NCBI GenBank assembly: GCA_026414975.1
Contig: JAOAHZ010000002.1
Coordinates: 124,001-188,000, forward strand
DNA: 64,000 bases
Direction of reading: 5' to 3'
Source of the DNA: Bacteroidia bacterium
GTDB taxonomy: Bacteria > Bacteroidota > Bacteroidia > SpSt-205
Shown: piece by piece, positions 18,783-27,980 of the stretch
How positions within the stretch are numbered: the stretch's first letter is position 1
Layout of the letters: each line of letters starts with the position of its first letter
The notes under the pieces: generated by a model
The model's database searches: none
Seen by the model: only the letters and a program-made list of their open reading frames with translations
Told to the model about the DNA's origin: nothing
Translations under genes and position numbers: made by a program

Positions 18783-21700
18783 CTAAGGAGTCTCCTCAGC
18801 TTGGAAGCTTTCACAGTCCCACAGCACAGCTCGGCGTACCAATAGAGGCAAGCCCTTTTTATCTGTCTGAGCAGCTTGCCAGGCCTTTTCTATGATGCGG
18901 TTTTTTTCCGATAGCCGCTCTGCGTAAGCCTTTCGGTCTGCCTCAGCGTCGTATAGCTTGCGACCATCTACTAAGGTGAGGCGTACTTTACTATAGACTG
19001 AAAGAGGACTCGGACGGTCCCACAAAACTAAGTCCGCATCATACCCTTCCTTTACATACCCCACTCGATGACTAATCCCAAGGGCTTGAGCTGGATACAC
19101 TGTTACAGTTCGCCAAGCTGCTATGCTGTCTATGCCCAGTTCTTGGCCTCCATAGCGGAGAACCTTAGCGGCTTCTTGGTTGAGACGACGCCCCATCTCT
19201 GCATCGTCAGAGTTGATACAAACCGGAACCTTATGCTTCAAAAGTACGGCGGCATTATGGGGAATAGCATCTATCACCTCATACTTATACGCCCACCAAT
19301 CCGAGAATGTAGAAGCATAGACTCCATGAGCGCGCATTTCGGGGGCTACCTTGTACCCTTCTAACACATGCGTGAAGGTTCGCACCCGAAATCCGAAGCG
19401 CTCGGCCAGCCGCATAAGCATGAGTATCTCGGACTGCACGTAGGAATGACAGGTGATGAACCGCTTTCCTGCGAGGATTTCGGCGAGGGCTTCTGTACGA
19501 AGGTCCCGCCGAGGAGCTGGGGTGCGAGGGTTTTGACGGCGACGAATCTCATAGGAGTCCCTTTCCGCGACATATGAGCGCGCTGCTCTGAAGGCTTGTT
19601 CCATAATTTGTTCTACGCCCATTCGGGTCTGGGGATACCGAGTGTTGAAAGCCTCTCCCCAGTTGGATTGCTTGACATTCTCCCCCAGAGCAAACTTATT
19701 GAAGGGGGGAGCATCTGAAATGAGCATAGAGTCAGCAGGAAGTCCCCAACGCAGCTTGATGCAAGCCGATTGTCCTCCGATTGGATTAGCAGAGCCATGG
19801 AGGAGCTGTACTGTCGTAACCCCCCCAGCCAAGTGGCGGTAGATATTGACATCACTGGGATCTATGACATCCGCTATGCGCACCTCAGCGGTAACCGCAT
19901 CCGAATACTCATTGACGCCTCCTTCTATGGCTATGTGAGAGTGCTCATCTATCATGCCAGCCGTGAGAGCAGCTCCCTGGGCTTTTATGACCTCAGCACT
20001 AGGAGGGGGAACTAAATTGCGCCCTATGCGCTGAATCTTTGACCCAGCAATCAAAACATCTGTTTCTGGAAGTATGGTGTCGCCCGTCCAGACCGTAGCT
20101 TGCTGAATCAATAGGATGACAGGAGGCGGATACCTTTCCCGTCCATATAACCCAGCGGGAAAGGTACGCCGAGCTACCAAGCTATCTTCCGAGAGAAAGG
20201 GCGCTGGTTTTTTCACTTGAGGAGAGTCAGGCAGAGCTACTCGACGCGCCTCCCATGTACGGCGCTCTCCCACCGGAGCAAGCCAAGCCCCTACCATGAA
20301 GGTATCCCCGCGCATTTCAAAGCGCCATTCCCCCGAGGCTTTCCCAGACTTCACCTGAAATGAAAAGAGATTCTGGAGAGGCTCATACTGTATCTCCACA
20401 GAGAAAGTATCCTTTTGCTCCACGATAAACTGCGCCGGTAGAGGCGGGCTGTGCTTCAAGGGAATGCGCAGTTGCCACGACATAGGGGTCAGGGCGTAGA
20501 CACCTTGAGGCAGGATAGAAGGCAAAGGGACCAAGACCGTACGCTGCCCTGCCACCCATATTTCAGCGAGCTTGGCTTCTTCATTCCAGAGGGTGTCCGT
20601 AAAGACAAGAAGATTGGCATAGGCTCCTGGGGAGATTCGTCCTATGTCTGAAAGCCGGAGCCATTCTGCCGGGGTTTGGGTCAAACAGAGCAAAAGGGTA
20701 TCTGGATGAATGCCCGTCCGGGCAAGGGTACGCAAGTCCGTCCAGAAGACAGACGCTTCGGATAGCCCATGAGAGGTCAAGGCTACTGCATATCCGGCTC
20801 GTAGAAGCCACTTCACCCGGAAGGGAGCTTGTTCCCACCGTCTCAGCGCTGATAAAGGAAGGTACCGGTAAGACTCCACTATATGCGGCGGAGGCAGGAC
20901 AGGCAAGCCTACAGGAAGCAGGTATAATCCATCTCTCGGCAGGTAAGGAAGCCACTCATACTCATAGCCCGTTCCAACGACCGCCCAACGCAAAGGTCCT
21001 CCTTGACGCCATTCGGTAGAGAGCTTGTGAATGCGAAAAGCATCTTCTGGGGTTTGACTGGTCCAGACCCATCGGAGCGTATCGCGCCAGAGACTAGACA
21101 GCCGCTGGAGGCTGAGGTTTAGCACAGGGGGAGTGGCAAACTGCCGATACCACAACCAGTCGTATAGAACCTGACGCACAAGAGCTATGCTGCCCATTTT
21201 AGATGTAGGATACATCTGAGTACTCCCTCCTTTCTCAAAGCCTGCATGAAGGACGGGAGAAGCTGGAAGGAATCGCCTGTCAAGAGGCAGGTCATCGCTT
21301 AGAAGGACATTCACCCCTGTACCTCTCAGAACCCCCTCCTCAGGGGCTACGTGCGATACAGCGAAGCCCATCTCTCGAAGTCGCTTAGCCTTTTCAGCTT
21401 CATACACAAAGGCCGTCTCGGCGGCAAAATCCAATCTCACGGCATCCGCTGGATAATAAAGCGGATGACGCGTCGGGTCATACTGAGGCTTCCCAGAAGG
21501 AGGAGAGGGGCGCGAACCCAAGGGACTATACATCTCCACGAAAGCAGGGTATATCCACACTGAAGGCGGATAAGTCAGGATTTGGGCCTCAGGAGGTATA
21601 CGAACAGTCCCTCGGGGGCCGACCTGCACAATCCGTCCTTCGCGAACTAAGACAACCCCATCCCGAACGTATCGCTGAGGCGCAAGCCAGACTGTTGCCC

Positions 21701-21809
21701 CCACGAGGGCGACCTGAGTAGGTAATCCCCTTTGAATCCCGCGGGAAGGAGTAAGTGTCAGCTTTTGCGCCCATATGTTACCTACGAGCCATAAAATCAG
21801 CCACCGCAT
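18783..21809 (-). CDS. Secreted tandem amidohydrolase-family protein (~1000 aa)
   Basis: Signal peptide ...NIWA|Q; C-terminal half TAGMIDEHSHIAIEGG...HSYVQSE...INSDDAEMGRRL; N-terminal half amidohydrolase-like (DGVVLVREGRIVQVGP) without HxH. Confidence 0.85.
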   Translation of the reverse strand: MRWLILWLVGNIWAQKLTLTPSRGIQRGLPTQVALVGATVWLAPQRYVRDGVVLVREGRIVQVGPRGTVRIPPEAQILTYPPSVWIYPAFVEMYSPLGSRPSPPSGKPQYDPTRHPLYYPADAVRLDFAAETAFVYEAEKAKRLREMGFAVSHVAPEEGVLRGTGVNVLLSDDLPLDRRFLPASPVLHAGFEKGGSTQMYPTSKMGSIALVRQVLYDWLWYRQFATPPVLNLSLQRLSSLWRDTLRWVWTSQTPEDAFRIHKLSTEWRQGGPLRWAVVGTGYEYEWLPYLPRDGLYLLPVGLPVLPPPHIVESYRYLPLSALRRWEQAPFRVKWLLRAGYAVALTSHGLSEASVFWTDLRTLARTGIHPDTLLLCLTQTPAEWLRLSDIGRISPGAYANLLVFTDTLWNEEAKLAEIWVAGQRTVLVPLPSILPQGVYALTPMSWQLRIPLKHSPPLPAQFIVEQKDTFSVEIQYEPLQNLFSFQVKSGKASGEWRFEMRGDTFMVGAWLAPVGERRTWEARRVALPDSPQVKKPAPFLSEDSLVARRTFPAGLYGRERYPPPVILLIQQATVWTGDTILPETDVLIAGSKIQRIGRNLVPPPSAEVIKAQGAALTAGMIDEHSHIAIEGGVNEYSDAVTAEVRIADVIDPSDVNIYRHLAGGVTTVQLLHGSANPIGGQSACIKLRWGLPADSMLISDAPPFNKFALGENVKQSNWGEAFNTRYPQTRMGVEQIMEQAFRAARSYVAERDSYEIRRRQNPRTPAPRRDLRTEALAEILAGKRFITCHSYVQSEILMLMRLAERFGFRVRTFTHVLEGYKVAPEMRAHGVYASTFSDWWAYKYEVIDAIPHNAAVLLKHKVPVCINSDDAEMGRRLNQEAAKVLRYGGQELGIDSIAAWRTVTVYPAQALGISHRVGYVKEGYDADLVLWDRPSPLSVYSKVRLTLVDGRKLYDAEADRKAYAERLSEKNRIIEKAWQAAQTDKKGLPLLVRRAVLWDCESFQAEETP

Positions 21810-21813
21810 AGGC

Positions 21814-22200
21814 TCAGCTCGTCAGCTTAGCTCCAAGCCAGTACCCCCCTGCAAACCCCATTAAGCCTAACCCCAAAGTGAGGACTATATACATCATAGC
21901 GCGAAGGCCCTCTTGTAGGCGCAGCATCTCAAAAATCTCCAAGGTTATAGACGAAAAAGTCGTGAGGCTTCCACAAAAGCCCGCTGTAACGGCATAGTAC
22001 AAGGGAGAGCCTACTTTCTGAGGAAATCCCCCAGCCACAAACCCAAGTATCGCCGACCCTATAATATTCACGAGGAAGGTCCCACCAGGAGAAAGCAAAG
22101 ACAGGTTAAGGATGCGCTGGATCCAGTACCGCAGAAGCGCCCCCCCGGCTGCGCCAAGGCTGATACCTATTAAAAGAGTCAATCTCATCAGTCCATTCAA
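21814..22200 (-). CDS. crcB: Fluoride ion channel CrcB/FluC
   Basis: GAAGGALLRYW, GTFLVNIIGSAILGF, GFCGSLTTFSSITLE. Confidence 0.92.
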   Translation of the reverse strand: MNGLMRLTLLIGISLGAAGGALLRYWIQRILNLSLLSPGGTFLVNIIGSAILGFVAGGFPQKVGSPLYYAVTAGFCGSLTTFSSITLEIFEMLRLQEGLRAMMYIVLTLGLGLMGFAGGYWLGAKLTS

Positions 22201-22739
22201 GCTTGATTCAGAGCAGCTCGCAGCTGAGGCAGAGCCATAGAAAACATTTCGAAGTTAGGCAGGTACTGCTTCAGCAAAGAGAATTTTTGGCGAAAGATTT
22301 GGACGGTGGTGGGGTTCCTCTTTATGAAGTTCTGAATATCGCTAAATAAAGTCTGTTTCTCGGGACGCGCATATCGTTTGAGAGAAGCCTCTAACTTATG
22401 GATGTGAAAAGGAGCCTCCTCCGTGAAGTACACACAAAGGAGAGGGCGCATACGCTTCTCCAAGAAAGGGGAAGGTGGAAGCTGGGCATACACTTGGAGA
22501 ATGTACTCTATGAAAGGGCGATAAGTCTCTTTATCTTCTAAAAAGGCCCCCAGATAAATCCAAAAAATGTGAGGCAGGTAAAGCCCATCCGCCACCTTGA
22601 GAACCTCTCGTTCAAACTCTAAGCGAGCGTTTTCGTCTCCAGAGACCTCTTCGTGAAGGGCTTCTAAGCGGGCAATAAGCTCTTCAGGGGGAGACCCCTC
22701 AGCGGCAGCTTGAGCAATCTCTTGAAGTTTGGTTAGCAT
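22197..22739 (-). CDS. Conserved-looking hypothetical protein, predominantly helical
   Basis: Intact ORF with TATTTTTG box 4 bp before ATG, 4-bp overlap with crcB; no recognised family. Confidence 0.6.
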   Translation of the reverse strand: MLTKLQEIAQAAAEGSPPEELIARLEALHEEVSGDENARLEFEREVLKVADGLYLPHIFWIYLGAFLEDKETYRPFIEYILQVYAQLPPSPFLEKRMRPLLCVYFTEEAPFHIHKLEASLKRYARPEKQTLFSDIQNFIKRNPTTVQIFRQKFSLLKQYLPNFEMFSMALPQLRAALNQA

Positions 22740-22743
22740 ACGA

Positions 22744-22751
22744 CAAAAATA
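22744..22751 (-). promoter_or_regulatory. TATTTTTG, 4 bp before ATG 22739
   Basis: Exact TAnnTTTG match. Confidence 0.7.
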
Positions 22752-22812
22752 CGGATGCCGAGATGAGCATGGTCTTGCATCGGGTTTTTTTCTCTCTTTC
22801 AGGAGGACAGGC

Positions 22813-23451
22813 TCAGAAGCCGATCCGATAGAGAATCCCTATCCCCAAGGTGCTAAACTCTAAAGGAACAGGGTCTATCATCCCCATGATCTCTGTATTA
22901 CGGCGGCTGGGGATAAAGTCAAAGTACGCTCGTATCGTGGTGGGATTGGTGCGGCGGAAGTTGAAAGTTATATCAAGGAGGGCGGTAGGGTTGATAAAGC
23001 TTTGGCGCAGCTTGCCTATGTAGTTTCCGGAGAACGAAGCATAAGTTAGCTGGAAGGTTGTGAAACGCAGCCCAATACCTGCGCCAATACCGAGCCGCTG
23101 GACATTGTAGGCTGTGGCGCCCGCCCCTACCCGAGCATAGCCGTAGACGGGTATTTGAACCATCCAGTTGGTGCCAGCTCGCCCCAAAAACTGAAAGGAG
23201 CCCGTGATCTGAGCTCCAGGACCAGCAGCAAAGACTTCATTCTCAGTGCGGAAGTAAGTGTAGTTGCTACCAATCGTGATGCCCCAGAAGTCAGGGGAGT
23301 TTGAAAAAAGAGGAGTGGAGAGAAAGCGTATGTCTATCAGACTTAATTCCGCACCGAAGAAGGGGTTGAGCTTAGCCCAGAGGTCCTCCCTCGCAGATAG
23401 AGAGGCATTCTGAGCCCACAAGTAAATGGGAATGAGGCAGAGGCGAACCAC
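22813..23451 (-). CDS. Hypothetical exported protein, probable outer-membrane beta-barrel
   Basis: Signal peptide MVRLCLIPIYLWA|Q, alternating aromatic/Gly-rich strands, C-terminal ...GIGILYRIGF; GTG start adjoining upstream stop. Confidence 0.6.
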   Translation of the reverse strand: MVRLCLIPIYLWAQNASLSAREDLWAKLNPFFGAELSLIDIRFLSTPLFSNSPDFWGITIGSNYTYFRTENEVFAAGPGAQITGSFQFLGRAGTNWMVQIPVYGYARVGAGATAYNVQRLGIGAGIGLRFTTFQLTYASFSGNYIGKLRQSFINPTALLDITFNFRRTNPTTIRAYFDFIPSRRNTEIMGMIDPVPLEFSTLGIGILYRIGF

Positions 23452-23874
23452 TCAGCAATATTCGTCAAAAATCGTGATTAGTGAATTAGCTACATGTTGG
23501 GCCGTATGACCCTCTATCTCATGCCGAGGAATAAAGTGCAGAAGTTTATCCCCCCTCCATAGAGCGATACTGGGGGAGGAGGGAGGGTGAGGAGCAAGAT
23601 ACTGCCGTAGGCGAGCAGTGGCTTCTTTATCCACCCCAGCAAAGACGCTGTAGAATCGATGAGGCCTTCTCTCATGCCGCATGGCGAGAGCTACGCCTGG
23701 ACGAGCAGAGGCCGCTGAACATCCACACACAGAGTTTATCAAAAAAAGAGCAGACTCACCCGTGGTTTTGAGTTCATGAATCACCGCATCTACTTCTTCT
23801 GGCGTACGGAGCTCTTTGAGACCTATCTCGATTGTCTCCTGACGAATAGGGTCTACGACATAAGCTGGGTACAT
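23452..23874 (-). CDS. BrxA/BrxB family bacilliredoxin
   Basis: MYPAYVVDPIRQE..., CGC motif in LFLINSVCGCSAASARPGVALAM, RHEIEGHTAQHVANSL...FDEYC. Confidence 0.85.
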   Translation of the reverse strand: MYPAYVVDPIRQETIEIGLKELRTPEEVDAVIHELKTTGESALFLINSVCGCSAASARPGVALAMRHERRPHRFYSVFAGVDKEATARLRQYLAPHPPSSPSIALWRGDKLLHFIPRHEIEGHTAQHVANSLITIFDEYC

Positions 23875-23909
23875 GCCCGACAAAACAAAAAAGACACGGA
23901 GTTTGGTTC

Positions 23910-24794
23910 ATGCCTAAACCTCTCTATCTTCGCTCTGTGGTAGCGGTGCAGCTGGTAGAATGTCCCCGCGATGCATGGCAAGGACTCTCAACTTTTATCC
24001 CAACTGAAATAAAGGTGCGATATCTCACGGCGCTTTTGCGAGTGGGATTTCACACGATAGATGCGGGGTCTTTTGTCTCACCAAAAGCCGTCCCTCAGAT
24101 GCAGGATACGAAGGCGGTTTTAGAGGCGATACCGTGGGCTGATTATCCTGAGACTGGTCTGTTGGTGATTATAGTGAATCAGCGGGGTCTTGAAACGGCT
24201 GCTGCTCATCCAGCGGTGCGATACATCGGTTATCCGCTATCTGTCTCGGAAACCTTTCAACAGCAGAACGCACGGCAGTCTCGGGCTGAAGGGGAGGCTT
24301 TTGTTGGAGAGTTAGTCAGAGTTTGCCAAGAAGCTGAAAAGGTCCCCGTCGTCTATTTGTCTATGGGGTTCGGAAATCCTTATGGAGAACCATACTCCGT
24401 GCAGGAAGTGGTAGAGTTGGCTGGCCGATTAGCTGTAGCTGGTGTCCCTATCCTGTCGCTGGCTGACACGGTCGGTGTGGCAACCCCCGAGGAGGTTTAT
24501 GAGATAACAGCCACGGTGATCCAGGCTATTCCATCGGTTAGGTGGGGGGTTCATCTACACGCTGATCCCTCCACGATGCGACGCAAAATAGAAGCGGCAT
24601 GGGAGGCTGGCTGTCGCCGCTTTGATAGTGCCTTAGGGGGGTATGGCGGTTGTCCTTTCGCTGGGGTTCCTCTCGTATCTAACATTCGCACGGAAGTCCT
24701 TCTGGCTTTTCTCAAGGAGAAAAACGCTCTGCCCCCCTTGAACGAGTCTGCCCTCTTAGAAGCCCAGAGCCTCTTACCTCAAGCCTTCGTTTAG
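23910..24794 (+). CDS. Hydroxymethylglutaryl-CoA lyase-like (HMGL/DRE-TIM family)
   Basis: VECPRDAWQGL, GFHTIDAGSFVSPKAVPQMQDT, GVHLHADP, FDSALGGYGGCPFAG. Confidence 0.85.
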   Translation: MPKPLYLRSVVAVQLVECPRDAWQGLSTFIPTEIKVRYLTALLRVGFHTIDAGSFVSPKAVPQMQDTKAVLEAIPWADYPETGLLVIIVNQRGLETAAAHPAVRYIGYPLSVSETFQQQNARQSRAEGEAFVGELVRVCQEAEKVPVVYLSMGFGNPYGEPYSVQEVVELAGRLAVAGVPILSLADTVGVATPEEVYEITATVIQAIPSVRWGVHLHADPSTMRRKIEAAWEAGCRRFDSALGGYGGCPFAGVPLVSNIRTEVLLAFLKEKNALPPLNESALLEAQSLLPQAFV

Positions 24795-24804
24795 AGTAAA
24801 GTTT

Positions 24805-24812
24805 TACCTTTG
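24805..24812 (+). promoter_or_regulatory. TACCTTTG, 9 bp before ATG 24822
   Basis: Exact TAnnTTTG match. Confidence 0.6.
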
Positions 24813-24821
24813 CTTCTCGCC

Positions 24822-25853
24822 ATGGTGCTTGTGTGGGGCCTTGCTCTTCTGTGGGCTCAGACGCTATCGCTTCCCGAAGTGGAGAGAAGGCTAGCGGAAA
24901 TGGGGCGATTCGTACTCCATGGGGACGACACCCAGGCAAAAGACTCGGTGAATCGCGTATTTATCGCCCTATGGAAAGAGACTCTCCGTCATCCCGAGGC
25001 ATTTAGTTATCCCTTTGACTCGGTCATTACGGTATCGGACTTATGCCCTCCTGACAGCGCTTTTCGGATATTCACATGGCAACTGATAGACATGCCTCGA
25101 GGAGAGCATCGGTACTATGGCCTTTTAGTGAGGCGCTGGCGCGAGCATAAAAAGGCCCCCTGGCAAGTTCGGGTGTTTGAACTGAAGGAAATCCCTGAAG
25201 TTCTAGAGGAAGAGGACATAGAGCGTCGCACTCTGACTCAAGAAGAGTGGGTGGGGGCTCTATACTACCACCCCCGATACACAAGCCACGGCGTCCTGCG
25301 TTATGAAGGGGAAGCTCGCGTTTCTCGCGGGCTAAAGCTCGTCCGAGAAAAGTTCGTGTACTACGTACTTTTAGGGTGGAATGGATACGACCGCAAGCGA
25401 AACTTCAAGGTCGTGGAGACTTTGTTTTTTGATCCCAAGCATCCTGATAAAGTATTTTTCGGGGCCCCGGTCCTTTACAGTGGGCCGGTTCCTAAGATGC
25501 GTCTCATTCTGCCCTATAGCGAGACGACGGCTCTTTCGCTCAATAGAGGGTGGTATGTGAAGAAAATCGGCGCGAAGAAGCGATACCCAGCGATTGTATT
25601 TGACCATGTCAGCTCTTCACGCCGAGCCAATCGTATGTATGAGGATGCGCGTCCCTTTTTTGGAGCTGATGGGACATACGATGCTTTAGAGTTTTGGAAG
25701 CGGCGGCGCTTTGAAGGGCGCAGAGGCATCTTAGTTTATCGTCGCAATGTCATTCCTTACGCCCCTGAGATAGAAGGTTATGATCCGAAGGTCATTTGGC
25801 GACAACGCGAGGAGGCGGCTCAAAGACTTCATCGGTACGGACTCACTCCGTAA
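24822..25853 (+). CDS. Hypothetical exported protein
   Basis: Signal peptide MVLVWGLALLWA|Q; TACCTTTG box upstream; no firm family. Confidence 0.6.
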   Translation: MVLVWGLALLWAQTLSLPEVERRLAEMGRFVLHGDDTQAKDSVNRVFIALWKETLRHPEAFSYPFDSVITVSDLCPPDSAFRIFTWQLIDMPRGEHRYYGLLVRRWREHKKAPWQVRVFELKEIPEVLEEEDIERRTLTQEEWVGALYYHPRYTSHGVLRYEGEARVSRGLKLVREKFVYYVLLGWNGYDRKRNFKVVETLFFDPKHPDKVFFGAPVLYSGPVPKMRLILPYSETTALSLNRGWYVKKIGAKKRYPAIVFDHVSSSRRANRMYEDARPFFGADGTYDALEFWKRRRFEGRRGILVYRRNVIPYAPEIEGYDPKVIWRQREEAAQRLHRYGLTP

Positions 25854-27903
25854 GCGCCCCTTGCTTTTCATGGGGTTCTTAGCCATGCTATATGCTGGCG
25901 GCATGAGCGTTTTTTTAGGTTGGTGGACTCGTCCCCTCTTTCTCTCTCCTTATCGGGAAGGTGAAGTTTGGCTCCATCGCGACCTGTTTGCCCCTTTTGA
26001 ATTCCGCATATTCAAAAGCCCCGAAGAGACAGCCGAAGAAATGGATTCACTCGTGCAGCGATACACTCTCGTCTTTCGTAAGGACACCACCATACCTCGC
26101 CAAGTCAGGCTGCAAGCCGAGTCGCTCTCAACCCAGCTTCCCCTCCCCCTACGCCTCCCTCTAAAAGCTGCTATTCAGTACGCTTATCGGTATGGTTATA
26201 CCGATTTGCCGCTGAGTAGCTATCATGGCACCGCTATCATCCGACTGTCGCCTCAAGACGAACTTCAGGTCGCCGTAGAAGCCTTAGCAGATAGCACTAG
26301 GCTTTGGCAGTGGCTCAGAAGCCAGTACGATGAAGCCATCTTGGATAGCCTGCGTCCTCACTTGAGAGCACTCCTGATGCCTAACTTGAATATAGACCCC
26401 CAAACAGCCGGCGAGAAACTCAGACAAGCTGCCCAAAGTCTGTCTCCTTATACAGGTACTATCCGAAGGGGTGAGCTTATTGTACGAAAAGGCGAGCTTA
26501 TTTCCCCAAGCACCTATCAGAAGCTGCAATCCCTACGCACCGCCTATGAAAGCTTGAGGCCCCTTCAAAGCCGCTTGATGAGCTTCTTTGGGCTTTTTCT
26601 CCTTTTGTGGGTCGTCACATTTATTACCCTTTGGTATCTCCTCCTAGCTAAAAAGATATCCCTGAACAACCTACGCCCCGTAGCTCTACTTTTTAGCGTG
26701 TTTATCTTCATTACCCTCATTTTAGCCGTACTCACCCAGCTTCAGTCTGAATGGACCCAAGGGTTGGACTTGTCTCTTTATCATCTCATCCCCTTCGCTA
26801 TAGGACCGATTATTCTGGCGATATTTTTTGATGACCGAGTGGGATTCATTTCAGCGATTACCTTGGGTGCCCAGATCAGCCTGATAATGGAGGAACCGGT
26901 TGAATATTTCTTCGTTCATGGATTCAGTAGCATGCTGGCTGTGTTCCGCCTGCGAATCATGCAGCGACGCTCCCACCTTTATTATGCTTTGGCTAATCTC
27001 CTAATCGGATACATTCTCACCTACGTCGGCTACCACCTTTTCCGCCAGGGCCATCTATCTCTCGTACCTTGGTCTGGACTCTTGTTTCTCTTTGCTAACG
27101 CCGCACTTTGTCTCGTGGCCTACCCCCTCATCTACAGCATAGAACGGCTTTTCAAACTGAGCTCAGATATTACTTTTTTGGAGCTTTTGGATACCCATCA
27201 CCCCCTTCTACAAGAGCTAAAGCGAAAAGCACCCGGCACCTTTCAGCATAGTTTGACCGTGGCCGCATTAGCTGAAGCGGCAGCGGAAAAAATCGGAGCC
27301 CATCCCCTTAAAGCCCATGTAATGGCTCTGTTTCACGATATCGGTAAAATGGAAAACCCCTCCTTTTTTATAGAAAATCTCGCATGTATATCCCGAGATC
27401 ATATAAACAACCCACATTACCACCTGACTCCATTAGAAAGTGCCAGCATAATCCGCAGCCACGTAGACGCAGGTGTGCGGCTGGCTCGTCGAGCGCGTCT
27501 GCCTAATGAGGTCATTTCAGGCATACAGAGCCACCATGGAACGACCTACATCCAATACTTTTGGGAAAAACAAAAGCGGGAATGTCCTCAAGAAGCGGCC
27601 CTGTTAGAAACTGAATTCCGCTATTCAGGGCCCCTTCCTCAAACGAAGGAAGAAGCTATACTCATGTTAGCTGACTCCTTAGAAGCCAGCACTCGAGCTA
27701 TCCCCCACTTAACTCCCGAAAAGCTGCGTTCTCACATACACACCATACTACAACAGCGAATCGCCGAAGGCCAGCTAAGCGAATCCCCTTTGACTTTCGC
27801 TCAGCTCAAAGAGCTGGAGAAGGTCTTTTATGAGCAGCTTCTCTCTATCCATCATAGTCGGATTCAATACCCAGAGCCCATCCCCCAGCCCACCCCGGCC
27901 TAA
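25780..27903 (+). CDS. Membrane-bound 7TM-HD (HDIG) phosphohydrolase, PgpH-like
   Basis: Multiple TM segments then PGTFQHSLTVAALAEAAAEKIGAHPLKAHVMALFHDIGKM...; annotated start overlaps upstream gene, true start may be downstream (for example 25870). Confidence 0.85.
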   Translation: MIRRSFGDNARRRLKDFIGTDSLRKRPLLFMGFLAMLYAGGMSVFLGWWTRPLFLSPYREGEVWLHRDLFAPFEFRIFKSPEETAEEMDSLVQRYTLVFRKDTTIPRQVRLQAESLSTQLPLPLRLPLKAAIQYAYRYGYTDLPLSSYHGTAIIRLSPQDELQVAVEALADSTRLWQWLRSQYDEAILDSLRPHLRALLMPNLNIDPQTAGEKLRQAAQSLSPYTGTIRRGELIVRKGELISPSTYQKLQSLRTAYESLRPLQSRLMSFFGLFLLLWVVTFITLWYLLLAKKISLNNLRPVALLFSVFIFITLILAVLTQLQSEWTQGLDLSLYHLIPFAIGPIILAIFFDDRVGFISAITLGAQISLIMEEPVEYFFVHGFSSMLAVFRLRIMQRRSHLYYALANLLIGYILTYVGYHLFRQGHLSLVPWSGLLFLFANAALCLVAYPLIYSIERLFKLSSDITFLELLDTHHPLLQELKRKAPGTFQHSLTVAALAEAAAEKIGAHPLKAHVMALFHDIGKMENPSFFIENLACISRDHINNPHYHLTPLESASIIRSHVDAGVRLARRARLPNEVISGIQSHHGTTYIQYFWEKQKRECPQEAALLETEFRYSGPLPQTKEEAILMLADSLEASTRAIPHLTPEKLRSHIHTILQQRIAEGQLSESPLTFAQLKELEKVFYEQLLSIHHSRIQYPEPIPQPTPA

Positions 27904-27960
27904 GAGAAGCGCTAGACCCTGTAGTATAAGTGAAGACCTAATGCGGTTGCGGGAGATTAT

Positions 27961-27968
27961 TACTTTTG
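27961..27968 (+). promoter_or_regulatory. TACTTTTG, 12 bp before ATG 27981
   Basis: Exact TAnnTTTG match. Confidence 0.6.
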
Positions 27969-27980
27969 TTGGTAGGTGAC

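Noticed and set aside
18554-18895. Plus-strand ORF between converging 15321-18596 and 18783-21809 genes
   Set aside because: Overlaps both neighbours, unusual composition, no promoter box; probably non-coding.
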